From contig BDIU01000112.1 of NCBI GenBank assembly GCA_002118135.1, positions 62,001 through 126,000 on the forward strand: 64,000 nucleotides of DNA. The letters run 5' to 3'. Below, in pieces: positions 45,646 through 57,400 of this stretch; the first letter of the stretch is position 1, and each line of letters starts with the position of its first letter. The position numbers and the translations under genes are program-made. The notes below the pieces were generated by a model. That model did not search any database and was not told the origin of the DNA. It saw only the letters and a list, made by a program, of their open reading frames with translations. Origin of the DNA: Trebouxia sp. TZW2008. Taxonomy: Eukaryota > Chlorophyta > Trebouxiophyceae > Trebouxiales > Trebouxiaceae.

Positions 45646-46440
45646 TGAGCAATGACAAGAATTGCCATGCAGCAGCACATAGATTGGCTGTATCAGCATC
45701 TGATATTAGTGCTTTTTGCATGAAGGCATTCAGTAAGGCATCTGTCTGAGCCATGGGAGTTCCGCACAGTGTAGCTCTTCTTGCTCACACCAAGACCAGG
45801 ACGCAAGTCAGACAGGCCTATTTCTTGACTGAATGGCAGCACATCACACCGCTTTGCATGTGTGTCCAAAAGTGCACAATTGCTGCAGCTGGCAGTGCCT
45901 GATCATGAGCTGTATTCATCAGAAGAATACGGACTCCCTTTAGGTGAGGAAAGCAGTCAGACTGATTCCGACCAAAATTTATTACGATTATAGCATTTGA
46001 TCTTGCTGAGTTGCATAGAGTTAGCATTACATGCAATATACATCAAGGACACGTTTGGACCTCATCTAGAGATCTCATGGCAACCCAGCTGTGCTGGCAT
46101 GCTGCTGCAGTGCGCTTGGCTGTCAACATGCACAACCTGCCCGTTGTCAAGATGCGAGAAGCATCACCATTATGCATGGAAACTGGTGATGCAATCACAG
46201 TGTCAGACATCAAACTGGCTGTGCTGCAAGTGAGCGTCTCACATGATTTGAAACTCTGCAAGCTGTGAAAGGCTACAAAGCCTGTCGAGAACAATGCAGA
46301 TACAGTAACATGTTGTTGACACTGCTGTACGTTGAGTTGCTATAGCCCGCTAGCTGATCACCACGAGCATGCTTTGCCAGAAACAACCACGCTGCCCGTA
46401 GCCATGTCCCTCAAAAGTATGTCACACAAATGTTCCAAGC
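45646..46440. other. Intergenic stretch with one possible exon
   Basis: At 46058-46210 (+) an open stretch includes VKMREASPLCMETGDAITVS followed by a GTGAGC donor. It looks coding but has no partner exon I could find. The opposite strand is also open. Nothing else is supported. Confidence 0.3.
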
Positions 46441-46449
46441 ACAGCTAGA

Positions 46450-47250
46450 TACTACAAGCTGCAGAGAACGCTTGTGAAGCACATCAGGGTGCCAATCACT
46501 AGTCAGGGCCATGCATACGTGCTGCTATGCAGTTCAAGCACACCTGGAAGCTATAAAACGCCAGCTGCAGAGAGCGCTTGTTGGCCAATTCAGGGTGCCA
46601 GCCATCAGCTAGGGGCATGCGCAGATGCTGCTCCGCAATCGTCCCAAGCACACCTAGAAGCTACAAAACGCCAACTGCAGAGAGCGCATATGTGCCAAGT
46701 CAGAGTTTCAGCCACTAGCCAAGGCCATGCGCAAATGCTGCTCTGCAGTCATTTGGTCGACAGATGGGGTTGTCTGATTAGCAAATCCAGCCCACCTAAA
46801 AGCTGTAAAATGCAAGCTGCAGAGAGCGCTGATGTGCTAAGTCAGGATTCCAACCACTAGCCAAGGCCATGCGCAGATGTTGCTCTGCAGTCATTTGGCC
46901 CACAGGTGGGGCTGGCTGACTGGAAATCCCAGCTGGAGCAACAGGCTGAGGCTGCCCAAGTCCTGGAGGCCTGTGGTAGCAAAAACATGTCTTTGCCTAT
47001 GCATAGCTTTAACAGGGTACTGAGACAATTTAACCAGGCAGGTTGTAGAAGCAATCATTCCATTATGCAGGAATTCTCAAGCCCTGTGGCAGCAGTGCCA
47101 TGTGCTTGCCTATGCATGGGTCTGGTAGGCTGTTGCGATGATTTAGCCAGGCAGGTTGTAGAAGCAATCATTTCCACAATGCAGAATTTCTTGAGGCCTG
47201 TGGCAAGACCATCCAAAGCACAGTTGCAGCTTAGCTTTGGCAGCGTGTCC
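46450..47250 (-). repeat. Tandem copies around the last MAT1-like exon
   Basis: CTGCAGAGAGCGC-type marks at about 46461, 46567, 46677 and 46819 show three decayed copies of the exon end (LAHQRSLQLAF region) beyond the stop. On the other side, the acceptor border (CCACAGGCCTC) is copied at about 46980, 47095 and 47205 in the upstream intron. Confidence 0.85.
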
Positions 47251-47838
47251 AACTCACCTAATTTCGGCAGCATATAAGTTACCGCTTGGCTGGGACTGTG
47301 TTGCCTGTGACTCTGTGACTACATTACCAGCAGCAGTGCCAGTGACTCTTGGATGTGCTCGTCCCCTCTGCAAGAATCATCCTCATGAGTGTGAGTGATG
47401 CATGCATGCTGAGGCTTGCATGACGCAGAGATTCGCCGTTATGAAGCCTTGGACACCTTTCACACCTTTTTAGCGTCATTGGCTACAATATCTTCATAGT
47501 TAGCTTTTTGGTATGCCTCGATGGCAGCTTCGGTCTTCTGCACATCGGTGCCTTCGACTAAATTGTATACTGCACCAATCACCCTTTGTACACGAGTGCA
47601 AGAGAAGACTTGGCCCTTAACCGAGGGTTCAGAAGCACTGCTTACTATGATCCTCTGCCAACTCCTGATAGTCAAACCACTCTTGATCTGTGTCAAATTG
47701 CGTCTGTGTCTTGTTGAATCTGCACAGTCACCCTCGGGGTCGATCAGCCGGGTCCGATGCTGGGGTTTCAAAGTAGGAGTGATCTTACATGTCCAACACT
47801 CGTTTGCGGACGGCTAGCTCACGTTGTAAGCTGCTCAT
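46796..47838 (-). CDS. MAT1: MAT1-like CDK-activating-kinase subunit, lacking RING
   Basis: MAT1 assembles the CDK7-cyclin H kinase and bridges it to TFIIH. Five exons join in phase from ATG 47838. They read LQRELAVRKRVLDIFNKTQ, then FDTDQEWFDYQELAEDHIYN, LVEGTDVQKTEAAIEAYQKA up to AKK (donor at 47463), a Gly/Thr/Gln-rich exon (RGRAHPRVTGTAAGNVVT, about 47370-47262), and a last exon with PPGLGQPQPVAPAG, MTAEQHLRMALASGWNPDLA and HQRSLQLAFYSF, stop at 46796. The central helix matches the MAT1 stretch that follows the RING domain, and the C-terminus matches its kinase-activating tail. The predicted protein is about 171 aa against roughly 300 in animals. The N-terminal C3HC4 RING finger is missing, and the 425 bp up to PRP6 contain no RING-like exon. 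Either the protein is truncated, the first exon is a remnant, or the full gene is elsewhere. Confidence 0.75.
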
Positions 47839-48263
47839 ACGCTACCGTTCGCATTGACACATGCTGATGGGGTCTTACAGCAAGCAAGAAGGCGACTACT
47901 GCTTTGAGCAATCGTGTTCTTGCGCTTCAATTGACCCTCATCACCGGCTCTGGCACAATTGTCAAGCTATTGATTGCGGAATCTGGTCAGATCAACTGAA
48001 CTTGCTGTTGTAACTGCGTGCAAGAGGCTTGTCTTGCATGTAGCGAAGAGAGCTAATACAAGAGATGGCTTATAGACATACTTCGAATTTCTCAACAGAG
48101 TAGGCTCACATCACTTGGTATACCTGTGCCTAATGAGGTTCAGTTAACTCGTCAGCTCATAGTGCGATGACGCATTATCTTCGCACATGTGGCAGCACAC
48201 ACGAAGAACAAAGTGAACGAATGGAAAGATGATCATTGAGACATTGGTGATGCCTGCAGGCAG
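47839..48263. other. Spacer between PRP6 3' end and the MAT1-like gene
   Basis: Both genes run on the minus strand. I searched this spacer in all minus frames for a C3HC4 RING exon that could complete MAT1 and found none. Confidence 0.5.
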
Positions 48264-51200
48264 TCATGGGGCTGGCTCATGTTCTACATCCAGTGTCACA
48301 AGCTTCAAAAGATGCGCCACAGACAGATGTGCATTTCTGGGATTTTTTGACACACGCTGCCATCGCTCTCCGTGTCGAGGCTCTGCTGTCACACACTTGT
48401 TCATTACTTCGTTTGCCATGTCAGGCCCGCCATGCTGCGTTTCAAAACGATAGTACAGAGCCCAGAAGTCACCAATGTCTGGGTTCAGTGTGATTGCCCG
48501 ATTGAGCCACGTGCGAGCCTTGTCAACCTTCCGATCATTCTGAAACAGCATGGCCACAGCTGCAATGACATGTGGGTCGTCATTGCAGCGCTTGAGAGCA
48601 TCCACACTCTTGCTTCGCCTCTGAGGTCGAGCTGCCATGGCGATTGATTCTGCCCACAGTGCACCGCTGTTGGGGCAATCCTGCACGCAGCCCACTCAGT
48701 CAACGCGTATGCACTCAACAAGGTATACTGATGGGTGACTGCTCATTGTGATAAGTCAAACTTGTCTAATAAAGCTGATGCATGGACACCAGCAATGCAT
48801 ATGCTTTGCAGACAGACCCAAGATGGGAAATAGCTTGCAAAGCCTGAGCTGGGTTCCTTCAAGGCTCAGGCGCAAGACAGTTTCACAGGCTACGCCTCCA
48901 AGGCAACATGACATCAGTTGCAAACAACGACAGCACGCCGGCATGTGCATACTCAGGTGATCACAGGCAGAGACCAATGTATATGACTAAAAGACCAATG
49001 TATGTTGAATGAAAGGAAGTGCAGGATGCTGGCATCTGCACACATAGGTGTGCACAGGCACAACCTCTCGCATATTCATACATAGGTGTGCATAGGCACA
49101 AGGTCCCACATTTGCATACACAAGTGTGCATAGGCACAACATCTCAAAAACAGCATTGCTTGTCTGGATGCAGGAGGGCGCAGCAGACCTGCAGAGCCTT
49201 GGCCATGAGGGCTTCAGCAGCTTTAGGGTTATTGCTGCGCTGCTCTGTGCGAACAGCCGCCAGCCACAGTTCATCCTGCTTAGGGTTTTTCAGGCGGGCC
49301 TGTTCTAGAACTGCCCTAGCTTTGCCCACAGCCCCAGCCTTCTCTTCTAGCCTGGCAGCAGAACGCCATAGAGGGACACTGCCCATGCACCGCCTGATGC
49401 CATTGTTGTATGCCTGCAACAGCAACATGCAGTGGTCATCACATGATTTGACGCTGATATCTGTGATAGTGCCATGCTCAGCAGAAGCTATACTGACTAC
49501 TGCACGTGTGCGACGCTTGCTCAAGTGCTTTCCCACAATACAAGGCTGCTGATTGCAAAGTGATGCTATGACAGCTTGACCCCAAGTGCAAGTGCAACTG
49601 TTTTGGTGTATGAACACTGCATGCTGTCTTGGTTGCTGTTGTGTCATGCCTTGAGCAATACACACCAAGCACCAAAATGCGGTGAATACCAAGCATGTGC
49701 AATGCAGCTGCATTTCTTGTACAGCAGCATACCTTGATGCGAAACAACAAACGACAAGGAAGATGCGGCTGAAATGCTTGATCGATGTGTCAATTGCACA
49801 ACAACACGTCACAAACGCCAAACAGTCTCAATGGCTTTGTGCAGCTGTACCTGGCGCGCTGCGTCTAGCTTGCCTCGCCGTTCCTCCAATTGCCCCAGCA
49901 TCAGCCACAGCTTGTCAAAGTAGGGAAATTTGGAAATGCCCTGCCCTAGCACGCTTGCCTCAGCCGCAGCATCACCCAGCTCCCGTTCAACAATAGCACT
50001 CTTCATCCACACACGCTGAGTGCTGCTGCTATCAGAAGCCCTGGCCTTGTCCAAAATAGCTCTGGCCCGCTCTAGCTCGTTGTTCTCAAACTCCAGCTTG
50101 AAAGCAGCCAGGAAGATGTTCTCGCTGTCAGAATTTGCTGTGAAAGCTTCGCCCAGGATCTGGCGAGCTGTGTTGACATCCCCTGACAGCCATTTCTCCT
50201 TAGCTGCCATTAGCCACAACACCTCTGCCTGTAGCAAACAGATAGCCAGGGTTAGGGCAAACAAACCTCTTGGACCAGGCTGGCGCTGTGCATGACACAC
50301 GTTGAGTAGGGAAAGAACAGGGCAACAGCATGCTTTTGACCTCTGCAAACAAATTGCCAAGCCACAACACCTCTGCCTGTGTCAGACAAGCAGCCAACGC
50401 GAGGCAGAACATGGCTCGCTTGCCAGGCTTTGGGCTGTGATTGCCGTAAATCGAGCAAGGAAACGGCAGGACAGCATCATGTTTGTAACATGTGCACACA
50501 AGTTATGGAACTTTATGCATGTGCAATACAATCTACAGTGCATGGGCTATGTGCATATGAGTGGGCGAAACGACGTGGCTGTAGTGCAATGCAGCTAGCA
50601 TTGCATAGCTTTTGTGATTTCTTGCCCAGGAAAGGCCAGACTTGTTTGCCTGAAGGGCATACCTGAGGGCAGTACGTAACAGCCTTCTTGAGGATCTCAC
50701 CCAAGCTGTCTGTAGAGCCTTTTGCCTTCTCCAGTTGAGCTGCCCGACGCCATATGGACTTCTTGCCTGGGAACACATGCAGGGCATGCGCGAAGATGGC
50801 CCGGGCTGTTTCCACACTGCCCCTCTTGATGGCTTCGTCAGCATCTGCCATCCATGTGCGCTTGCGATCTTCGGGCTCGATGCCTAGCTCTATGACTGCC
50901 TTGACGCAGGCTTGGCAGGTTGCAATTGTTGGAGGCTGTACCTTCTCAGCTGCCTCTGCTTCCTGCATAAATGCGGTCACTGTCAGAAAGTCATCAGGTC
51001 AGCACAGTGCCCAGACTTCACTACATCTTTTGCACATGTTGTCTCAAGGATTCATGATTCCCATTTAAGCATTTATTCTGTACAATGAAGCAGTCTCCTC
51101 ATTGTTCCGTGTTCTTTCTTCATTCATTCAAGCACACTAACAGCCAACGAGTCACTCATTGACATAGGCATAACAGCTACTGAATCAATGTGCATGTACC

Positions 51201-53983
51201 CGAGCAGCTTGCACAGCTCAAGTGACGCGCTTATCATGTGTTTACACTGCAACAGACACCCAAGCTTCCCTGAGTCAATGGCAAACGGAAAGCTTGCATT
51301 AAGAAGCCAAATGTGGGGCAAGATGGAAAGATCAAGGCAGACGTTTCAGATTCCCTTGAGAGAAGGCCCAGAGAGAAGGCCCAGAGCGAAAGCTCATACT
51401 AAGCTGCTTGTCACACGCTCACCTTAAGCCAATAGTCACGGTCAATGACCACGCTGTTAGCCTTCAGGGAGCTGATACCACGGTCAATAATCTTTTGCAC
51501 CATGCCCTGGTTGCCTTGGGACTCCTCCAGCTTGGCAGCAGAGATCCAGATGGAGGGCTCTGTTGGGATGGCCTGCCTGGCCCTGTTCAGCACCTTTCTG
51601 GCGTTGTCGTACCGTTCAAGCCTTGCAAGCGCTAGCCATAGCTCCACATGCTGCAGCAGCAACAGAGAATGTTATGCATCCAGTTGGACCAATTCAGCAT
51701 GATTATGCATGCACTTGTACCTTGCTGCAGCAGCAATCAGAGGCTGGGCTCACTGTCCTGCATACTGTACATCAACCACTCCAGCGCTCACCCTAGGATG
51801 AGCATAGCAATTTTGCAACAGCTTGACTGGTCTGCCTACAGCACCTGCTTTTGGGTTTCAGTAAAGCCCCAGTCTGACGCCTAGGATGCTGAAGTTACTA
51901 ACCTTCGCATCTTGGTGGGGTATGGCTGAGGTTTACGGTGACATGGCTTTCAACTTGGGTTGCTTTGCGGCCAAGACAAGGCTGTTTCCAGGCATCACTC
52001 CCAAGGTCAGCAGAATACCCACTCTCAAAGAAATCTTCATGACACAGCAGTAGACTGAGGAAGTCAGCAAGAAGCTCACCTGGGGGCAGCACTCCACTGC
52101 TCTTGACAGCAGGACCCTTGCATCATCCTCATTGGCCAACTCAACTGCAGCCTTCCACAGCCGCACAGCAGTGGGGATGCGCTCAAGAGCCCGTCTCAGC
52201 ACCCTGGACTTGGCTGTATCATCGCCTTCCAGTCTAGCTGCTTGCATCCATAGCTTGACTGAGTTGGGGATTGCAGCAACACCTCTAGCAAGTACTGCTT
52301 TGGCGTTATCAGGCGTCTGCAGGCGGGCAGCTTCCAGCCAGATGTCCTCGCTCTGTGGGCACATCTCACAGCCCTTCTGCAGCAGCTGCCTGGCTTCTGC
52401 CAGCTTCCCAGCAACTTCCTCAAGCCTGGCAGCAGCTACCCACCCAGGGGCGTGGCGGGGGTTGGTGTTGATGACTGATTTCAGCAGCATCCGTGCCTTT
52501 TTTATGTCGCCAATTTCAGCATCTGATTTGACTTGGATGCTACCAAGGTCTGTCATGTAACCCTTGGGGTCAACTACAGTCTGGCCTGAAACGGAGTCAG
52601 CCATTTTGTCCAGACTGAGACCAATCACGGTTCGTCGGCCTTCACCCACTGAGGTTAGATTGGTGGTCATGCCGCTTGCTGGGGTGCTGAGTCCTGCTTG
52701 AGCGTCTAAAGCTGTGACTGTTTCCTTCTCCGCAGCTGCCTTTTGCAGCAGCGTGTCAGGGACGGGAGCAAAACTGGTGCGGGGGCGTTTTTTGATGGTG
52801 TAGTCCCCAATGTCTGGTATGCTGTTCCAATCGTCTTCTGCGATGTCTGCTAGCTTGCGTTTGAGGTCCGCAAACTGCTCAGTGATTTTGGGGTTGTCTG
52901 CTCTGTACTTTTCAAGCTGCTCTTGTAGGCGCTTTTCACGCCTGTCTCGCCGGCGATCGTCCATGAACTCGTCAACCTTCTCCCATATCTCATCTGCTTC
53001 TTTGTCATCCTGCAATGTGCATCACAACTTAGTTGCTTGGCTACTTCGGCCAACAAATCAGGTTAAGAAGATGCAACAGGCAGCACCTGACAAAATTATC
53101 TGGTAGTATGGGTAGAGAAATTTTGACTTGCCTCTGGTGAGTGCTACACAGACTGCAAGGCAATGTGATTTAACATAGAAGAAACCACTTTAAAAGATCT
53201 GCAAAAACTCAAGAAAACTGGCGTCTGCTGCAGTACAGTGCTGTTCATCAGCACACATCGCTAGAGGGCCACCTTGCATCACTATCAACGGCAAAGCAGC
53301 TTCATGCAGGGTGAGTGCAGCAAACATTGCTGCATGTGGTCCATAATTGAAGTCTGGTTCAGTCCGGCAGAAACAGCGCACCTGGTCATACTCGCCAAAA
53401 GCTGCAAAGGCACCAGCGTCACTGCCCATGAACTCATCAAACTTGCTATCATCGAGGGCATCATCTTCTGTGGGCGGTTTGGGAGCCGGCGCTGCTGCTG
53501 GTGCTGGGGCTGCTCCTGGCTCCTGCACAGTAAGCACTTATGACAAGGCTCAGAAACGCCATTCAACACTGGTGGAAACTGTCACAATGCTCAAGCGCTA
53601 TTGCAGGTGAAGATTGCGCCGTGCAGTATGTTTGCAAATTTGCAACTGGTACCTTCAAGAACAAACGTCGCTGCAGATGCTGTGACATGTCAAGTGCTTG
53701 TGCAGCACATTGTTGACACCCAAATGTTGCGTGAGAACACTACGTTGTGTGCACGCACTGACAGGGATGTCAGCAAAGTTCAAGACCACAAAGCTTTGGC
53801 GTAGAGGTGTAGTAGGCTTACCTGTCCTACAACTCCTGGGCGTGCAGGACCTATGTCAGATCTGGTTGTGAAGCCAGTAGCACCACGACCCAAACCAGGG
53901 ACATAGTTGCTGGGAGCATGGACTGTGTTAAAGTCGATTTTGGACCCTGGCGCCCGCGCAGGCGGTCGAGGTATGTTTGCCAT
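48264..53983 (-). CDS. PRP6: Pre-mRNA-processing factor 6 (U4/U6.U5 tri-snRNP bridge)
   Basis: PRP6 links U5 and U4/U6 snRNPs through HAT/TPR helices. Eight exons join in phase: 53983-53822, 53522-53382, 53009-52080, 51650-51423, 50962-50663, 50228-49851, 49413-49189 and 48680-48264. They give 926 aa, close to human PRPF6. The N-terminus carries the PRP1 domain: [20 protein letters not shown], a Pro/Ala-rich linker, [33 protein letters not shown] and [17 protein letters not shown]. The rest is a run of HAT units, for example [43 protein letters not shown] and [12 protein letters not shown]. The protein ends EHEPAP. Its start codon is 473 bp from that of CFAP99 on the other strand. A truncated copy of the AEVLWL exon border lies in the intron before that exon. 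Confidence 0.97.
49020..49145 (+). repeat. Short tandem units in a PRP6 intron
   Basis: Three to four units of about 37 bp, each with CATA(G/C)(G/A)TGTGCA(C/T)AGGCACAA, lie just after the AKALQ exon in gene direction. Confidence 0.75.
50215..50400 (-). repeat. Duplicated acceptor border of a PRP6 exon
   Basis: AGCCACAACACCTCTGCCTGT occurs at 50213 and again at 50359, about 150 bp upstream in gene direction, with related intron text (AGGG.AAA, CTTGC/TTGG). The intact exon reads [13 protein letters not shown]; the copy reads AEVLWLGN then stops matching. Confidence 0.85.
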
Positions 53984-54455
53984 GTGTGCTATACACTTGC
54001 TATGGCGTTTTGAGGCAGCGCTGCACCCGCACTTATGCAAGTTCCAAGGCTGGGGGTGGAACTGAAATTAAGGCAGCAGTCTGAAGCTGCAGTACTGGGC
54101 AGTGCTCCTGGATGAGAGAGGCAGTTGGCTTGACTCAGCGATGTATTGTGACGATGTCCTTTACCTAGGACACTCAGTGCCCTTGAGACCCTTCTGCGCT
54201 GCACACCCTTGCGATTGCGCTCAGCAAGAACGCAGGCCGGGCCAAGCCTGCTGGGAGGTGCAAATTTGCCTGAGCAATGCGCAAGCTTGCGCGTTGTGAT
54301 GCTTTGCAAGTGCACGCGCTACGTCAGAGCAGCTTCAGCACGGAGCGCGTAACTTGCCTTGCAGTCAGAGCATTTGCATGTCTTGTTAGTCTTGCGGCCA
54401 GTCTACAAGGACCTTAGCAACATGTTGTAGCCTACGAGGTTCTCGTGTCAACAAC
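53984..54455. promoter_or_regulatory. Divergent promoter region, PRP6 / CFAP99
   Basis: 472 bp between the two start codons, driving a splicing factor on one side and a flagellar gene on the other. No element was recognised. Confidence 0.4.
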
Positions 54456-57400
54456 ATGGCGGAAGAGCCGATCGCTGCGGGCGATGTGGGTCAGATGTCG
54501 GTTCCTGAGCTTCTGCAGGCTTGTCAAGATTGCTGCGCCACCTTCAACTCAGCGCAGTTGAGTCTTGACGCTCATGCGGACACGTTTATCGCTGACCGCA
54601 AGGTCACCTCGCAATCAGACTGTGCTTTCATCAAGCAAGTGGTGTACGGAACAGTCAGATACAAAGCTTTGTTGAAACCCTTTGTGGAGTCTTTTTATCG
54701 CCAGAACAGGTCAGGGCCGTTTCTGCAACGGGTGTCCATGTACATGCTTGTCACGTCGCGACCTACTTGACGGTTCTGCAGTGGAAGTGTCCTCAGAGGG
54801 GATGCGCAGCTCTACAAAATTTATGCTTACCTAGCAATTTTAAGGCTTACAGAGCTGGGAAGTGAGCAGTTTAGGTGCGCTAGTGTGACGTAGAGTCTGC
54901 TTGCTGAGCAATCTTTTCAGATTGTGCACAGATCTCTGTTGTCTCATGCAGACAGATTGTGAACTCAGTTGAGCCTCAGAAAATGGCGGTGCTGCTGACC
55001 TTCCTCACTGATACAGACAATCTTGTGGACTGCTGTCGTAATGAATGGCTGAAGCTGTATGACAAAGAGGTACTGCTTTGCACTGCCTTGAGCATAGGTG
55101 CACAATTCCAATGGTGCTCGTTTGCCTGTCATTACATGTGCTCAGCACTTGCACTGTAATCATGATGCTGCAGCTGAAGTCACATCGGTGCTTGCTCTGC
55201 TTTGTTGATGCGCTCATTGATATGCAGACAATTGTCAGCATCCATGAGCAAAGCTCACGAGCCATGTAAAAGCTGAATTTTCAGTACTGGTGCATCTGTA
55301 TGTGCAGTTTGTGGACAACTTGCTGGCCACACTAGCTAGCTTCCGCCCAGAGCTACAGGAGCTGCTGCAGCAGCTGCGGGATCAGATGCAGCTTACAGCG
55401 CAAGCATCTCAGGCGGAAGCCGCAAAGTTCAGCAGTGGCGGCAAGGGCGCCACAGCTAGCCGCAAGCAAACTGTGCCAGAGCCATTCAATCTGACACAGC
55501 CAAAGCCGAAGCTGCTTCCCATTGAGGAGCCTCTCCCTCCGCCAATCAAGTACTGCTCCTACTACCTTTGCACACAGCTGCAGTGTTGCTCAGCTGCAAA
55601 ACAAGTCAGGCTTGTTCAGACCTGCTTGTGCAGTCGTCCATATAGACCTAATTGTTGTTTTGTGCACAGCCAGCAGGTCAAGCTTGGATCAAATTGCAAA
55701 TCACCAAAGTCAGCTCAACATCATCAAACTATTGCACATGCACTCAGTCTCCATTCATCACCTTGCAACCCATGCACTAGGTAGAATGACAGCACCCCAT
55801 GGCTTGGCACCTGTTTCTGTATGCTCAATCTGCCTGGACTATTTTCTGCTGCTTACCTTTCAGGGTGAGTGGCATTCACAGACCATTTACAATCCTCCTA
55901 TACGCCTGTCATGGGAAGGCATCACAGCATGCAAGCAAGCTAGACAAGCCCAGAAACACCTGCCGACTCAACTGTACCTATTCAGCAAATCCACCTGACA
56001 TTCATGAGGCACCTACATCACCTTGTCTGCAATGCATTTGCTTCCTTGTGCTCAGCGACCAGAAGCTGACACTGTTCAAGGTGATGCCATATCGCAAGGC
56101 AGGCTGTGCACAGTTGCGAAACTTCTTGTAATGACTGGTTGGCGGGAAATTTTTAATTTAACGGTAAATAAAAGGGCTGCAAAGATTCAGAAAGGACGGT
56201 AGCAGTGGGATGGTGGCGGCAGCTGTTGAAGTTTTCTGCAAAGATAGGTTGGCAAGGAAACTACCTGTTTTGAAGCATTTGTTTAACATGCAAAAAGTGA
56301 CAGGATGCAGCTGCACAGTGCTGGCAGTGCAGGTGGCAGCCTGCCCCTCAGCCCCACCAGGGCCCAACCAAGGAAGAGAGGGCCATTGAGGCCGCCAAGC
56401 AGCGCAACAAGCAGCAACAGCTGCAGCGCTTCAGTGACCCTGCCCATGGCCCCTTCAACCTGCTCACAGCCCAGCGCCCCACCAACACCCAGCAACTCAA
56501 GCAAAAAGTAAGCTGGGCTGTTGTCTTGTATTGCCCTGCTTGGTTGAAAGTGTGCAGGCCTTCAGTCGCGCGCTTTTGTGGTGCTCGACAAGTGTTAGAC
56601 TTTGCTAACAGGCCTATGCTGCTTTTACACACAGATTGCATGAGTGTGCCCAAATGAGTCACAAATGGCACTGCAACAGCAGATACCAACCTCACTACTC
56701 AGCAACATCTTCGACTGCTTCAAGAAGCAAGCATGCCATTTATCCTGTCAAATGTGGAGAACCAGAGCACGGGCTGGCAGTCCAGCCTTGCATTGTAGTC
56801 TGTAATTTGCCAGGCTTGACCGATGTCAGGGCGACGTTGGTTGGGTTTGACTAATTGGCCAATCTTTACAATGTTGGTGCAAATGAGCAGCAAGAGTAGG
56901 AGCTGATGAAGTAGTTGACCTTGCAGCTCGGCAAGGCCCAGCCAGTTCCCAGACTTGCACAACTACGACCTGCCAGGCTTGTCTATTGTCACAGCGACTT
57001 TGCTGGGTCTGACCAGTTGGCTGATTCTTACCATCTTGTCGTTGAGACTGTGTTGCTGTGACTGTCTGGTTGTGACTAGTATTGTTGTGACTGTGCAGCA
57101 AGAGGAGCAGCTTATGAAGCAGTTGACCCTGCAGCCCGGCAAGGCCCGCCCCGCCCCCGGCCCCCCTGCTGCACAGGTGCGCCTCAACGCTGCCGCCATC
57201 CTCAGAGAGGACAATCTGTACAAGAAGAAGCAGTTGGAGGAAGCGCAGATGATTGAAAGGTGACTTAGCTGTTACTCTGCACGCAGCCCATGCAGAGTCC
57301 TTTGGTCAGCAGCAATCAGCGCATGGCTAATAGCTCCGGACCCAATACCAATCAATATTATTCACCGCATTGCATCGTGCACGCATGTCCGATGCATCGG

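Noticed and set aside
46058..46268. Possible exon of a separate + strand gene
   Set aside because: Codon use and a GTGAGC donor look acceptable, but there is no upstream or downstream exon that fits. Reported only within the intergenic entry.
47881..48240. Search for a RING exon completing the MAT1-like gene
   Set aside because: The minus strand was read by eye; no C3HC4 spacing or matching splice site was found.
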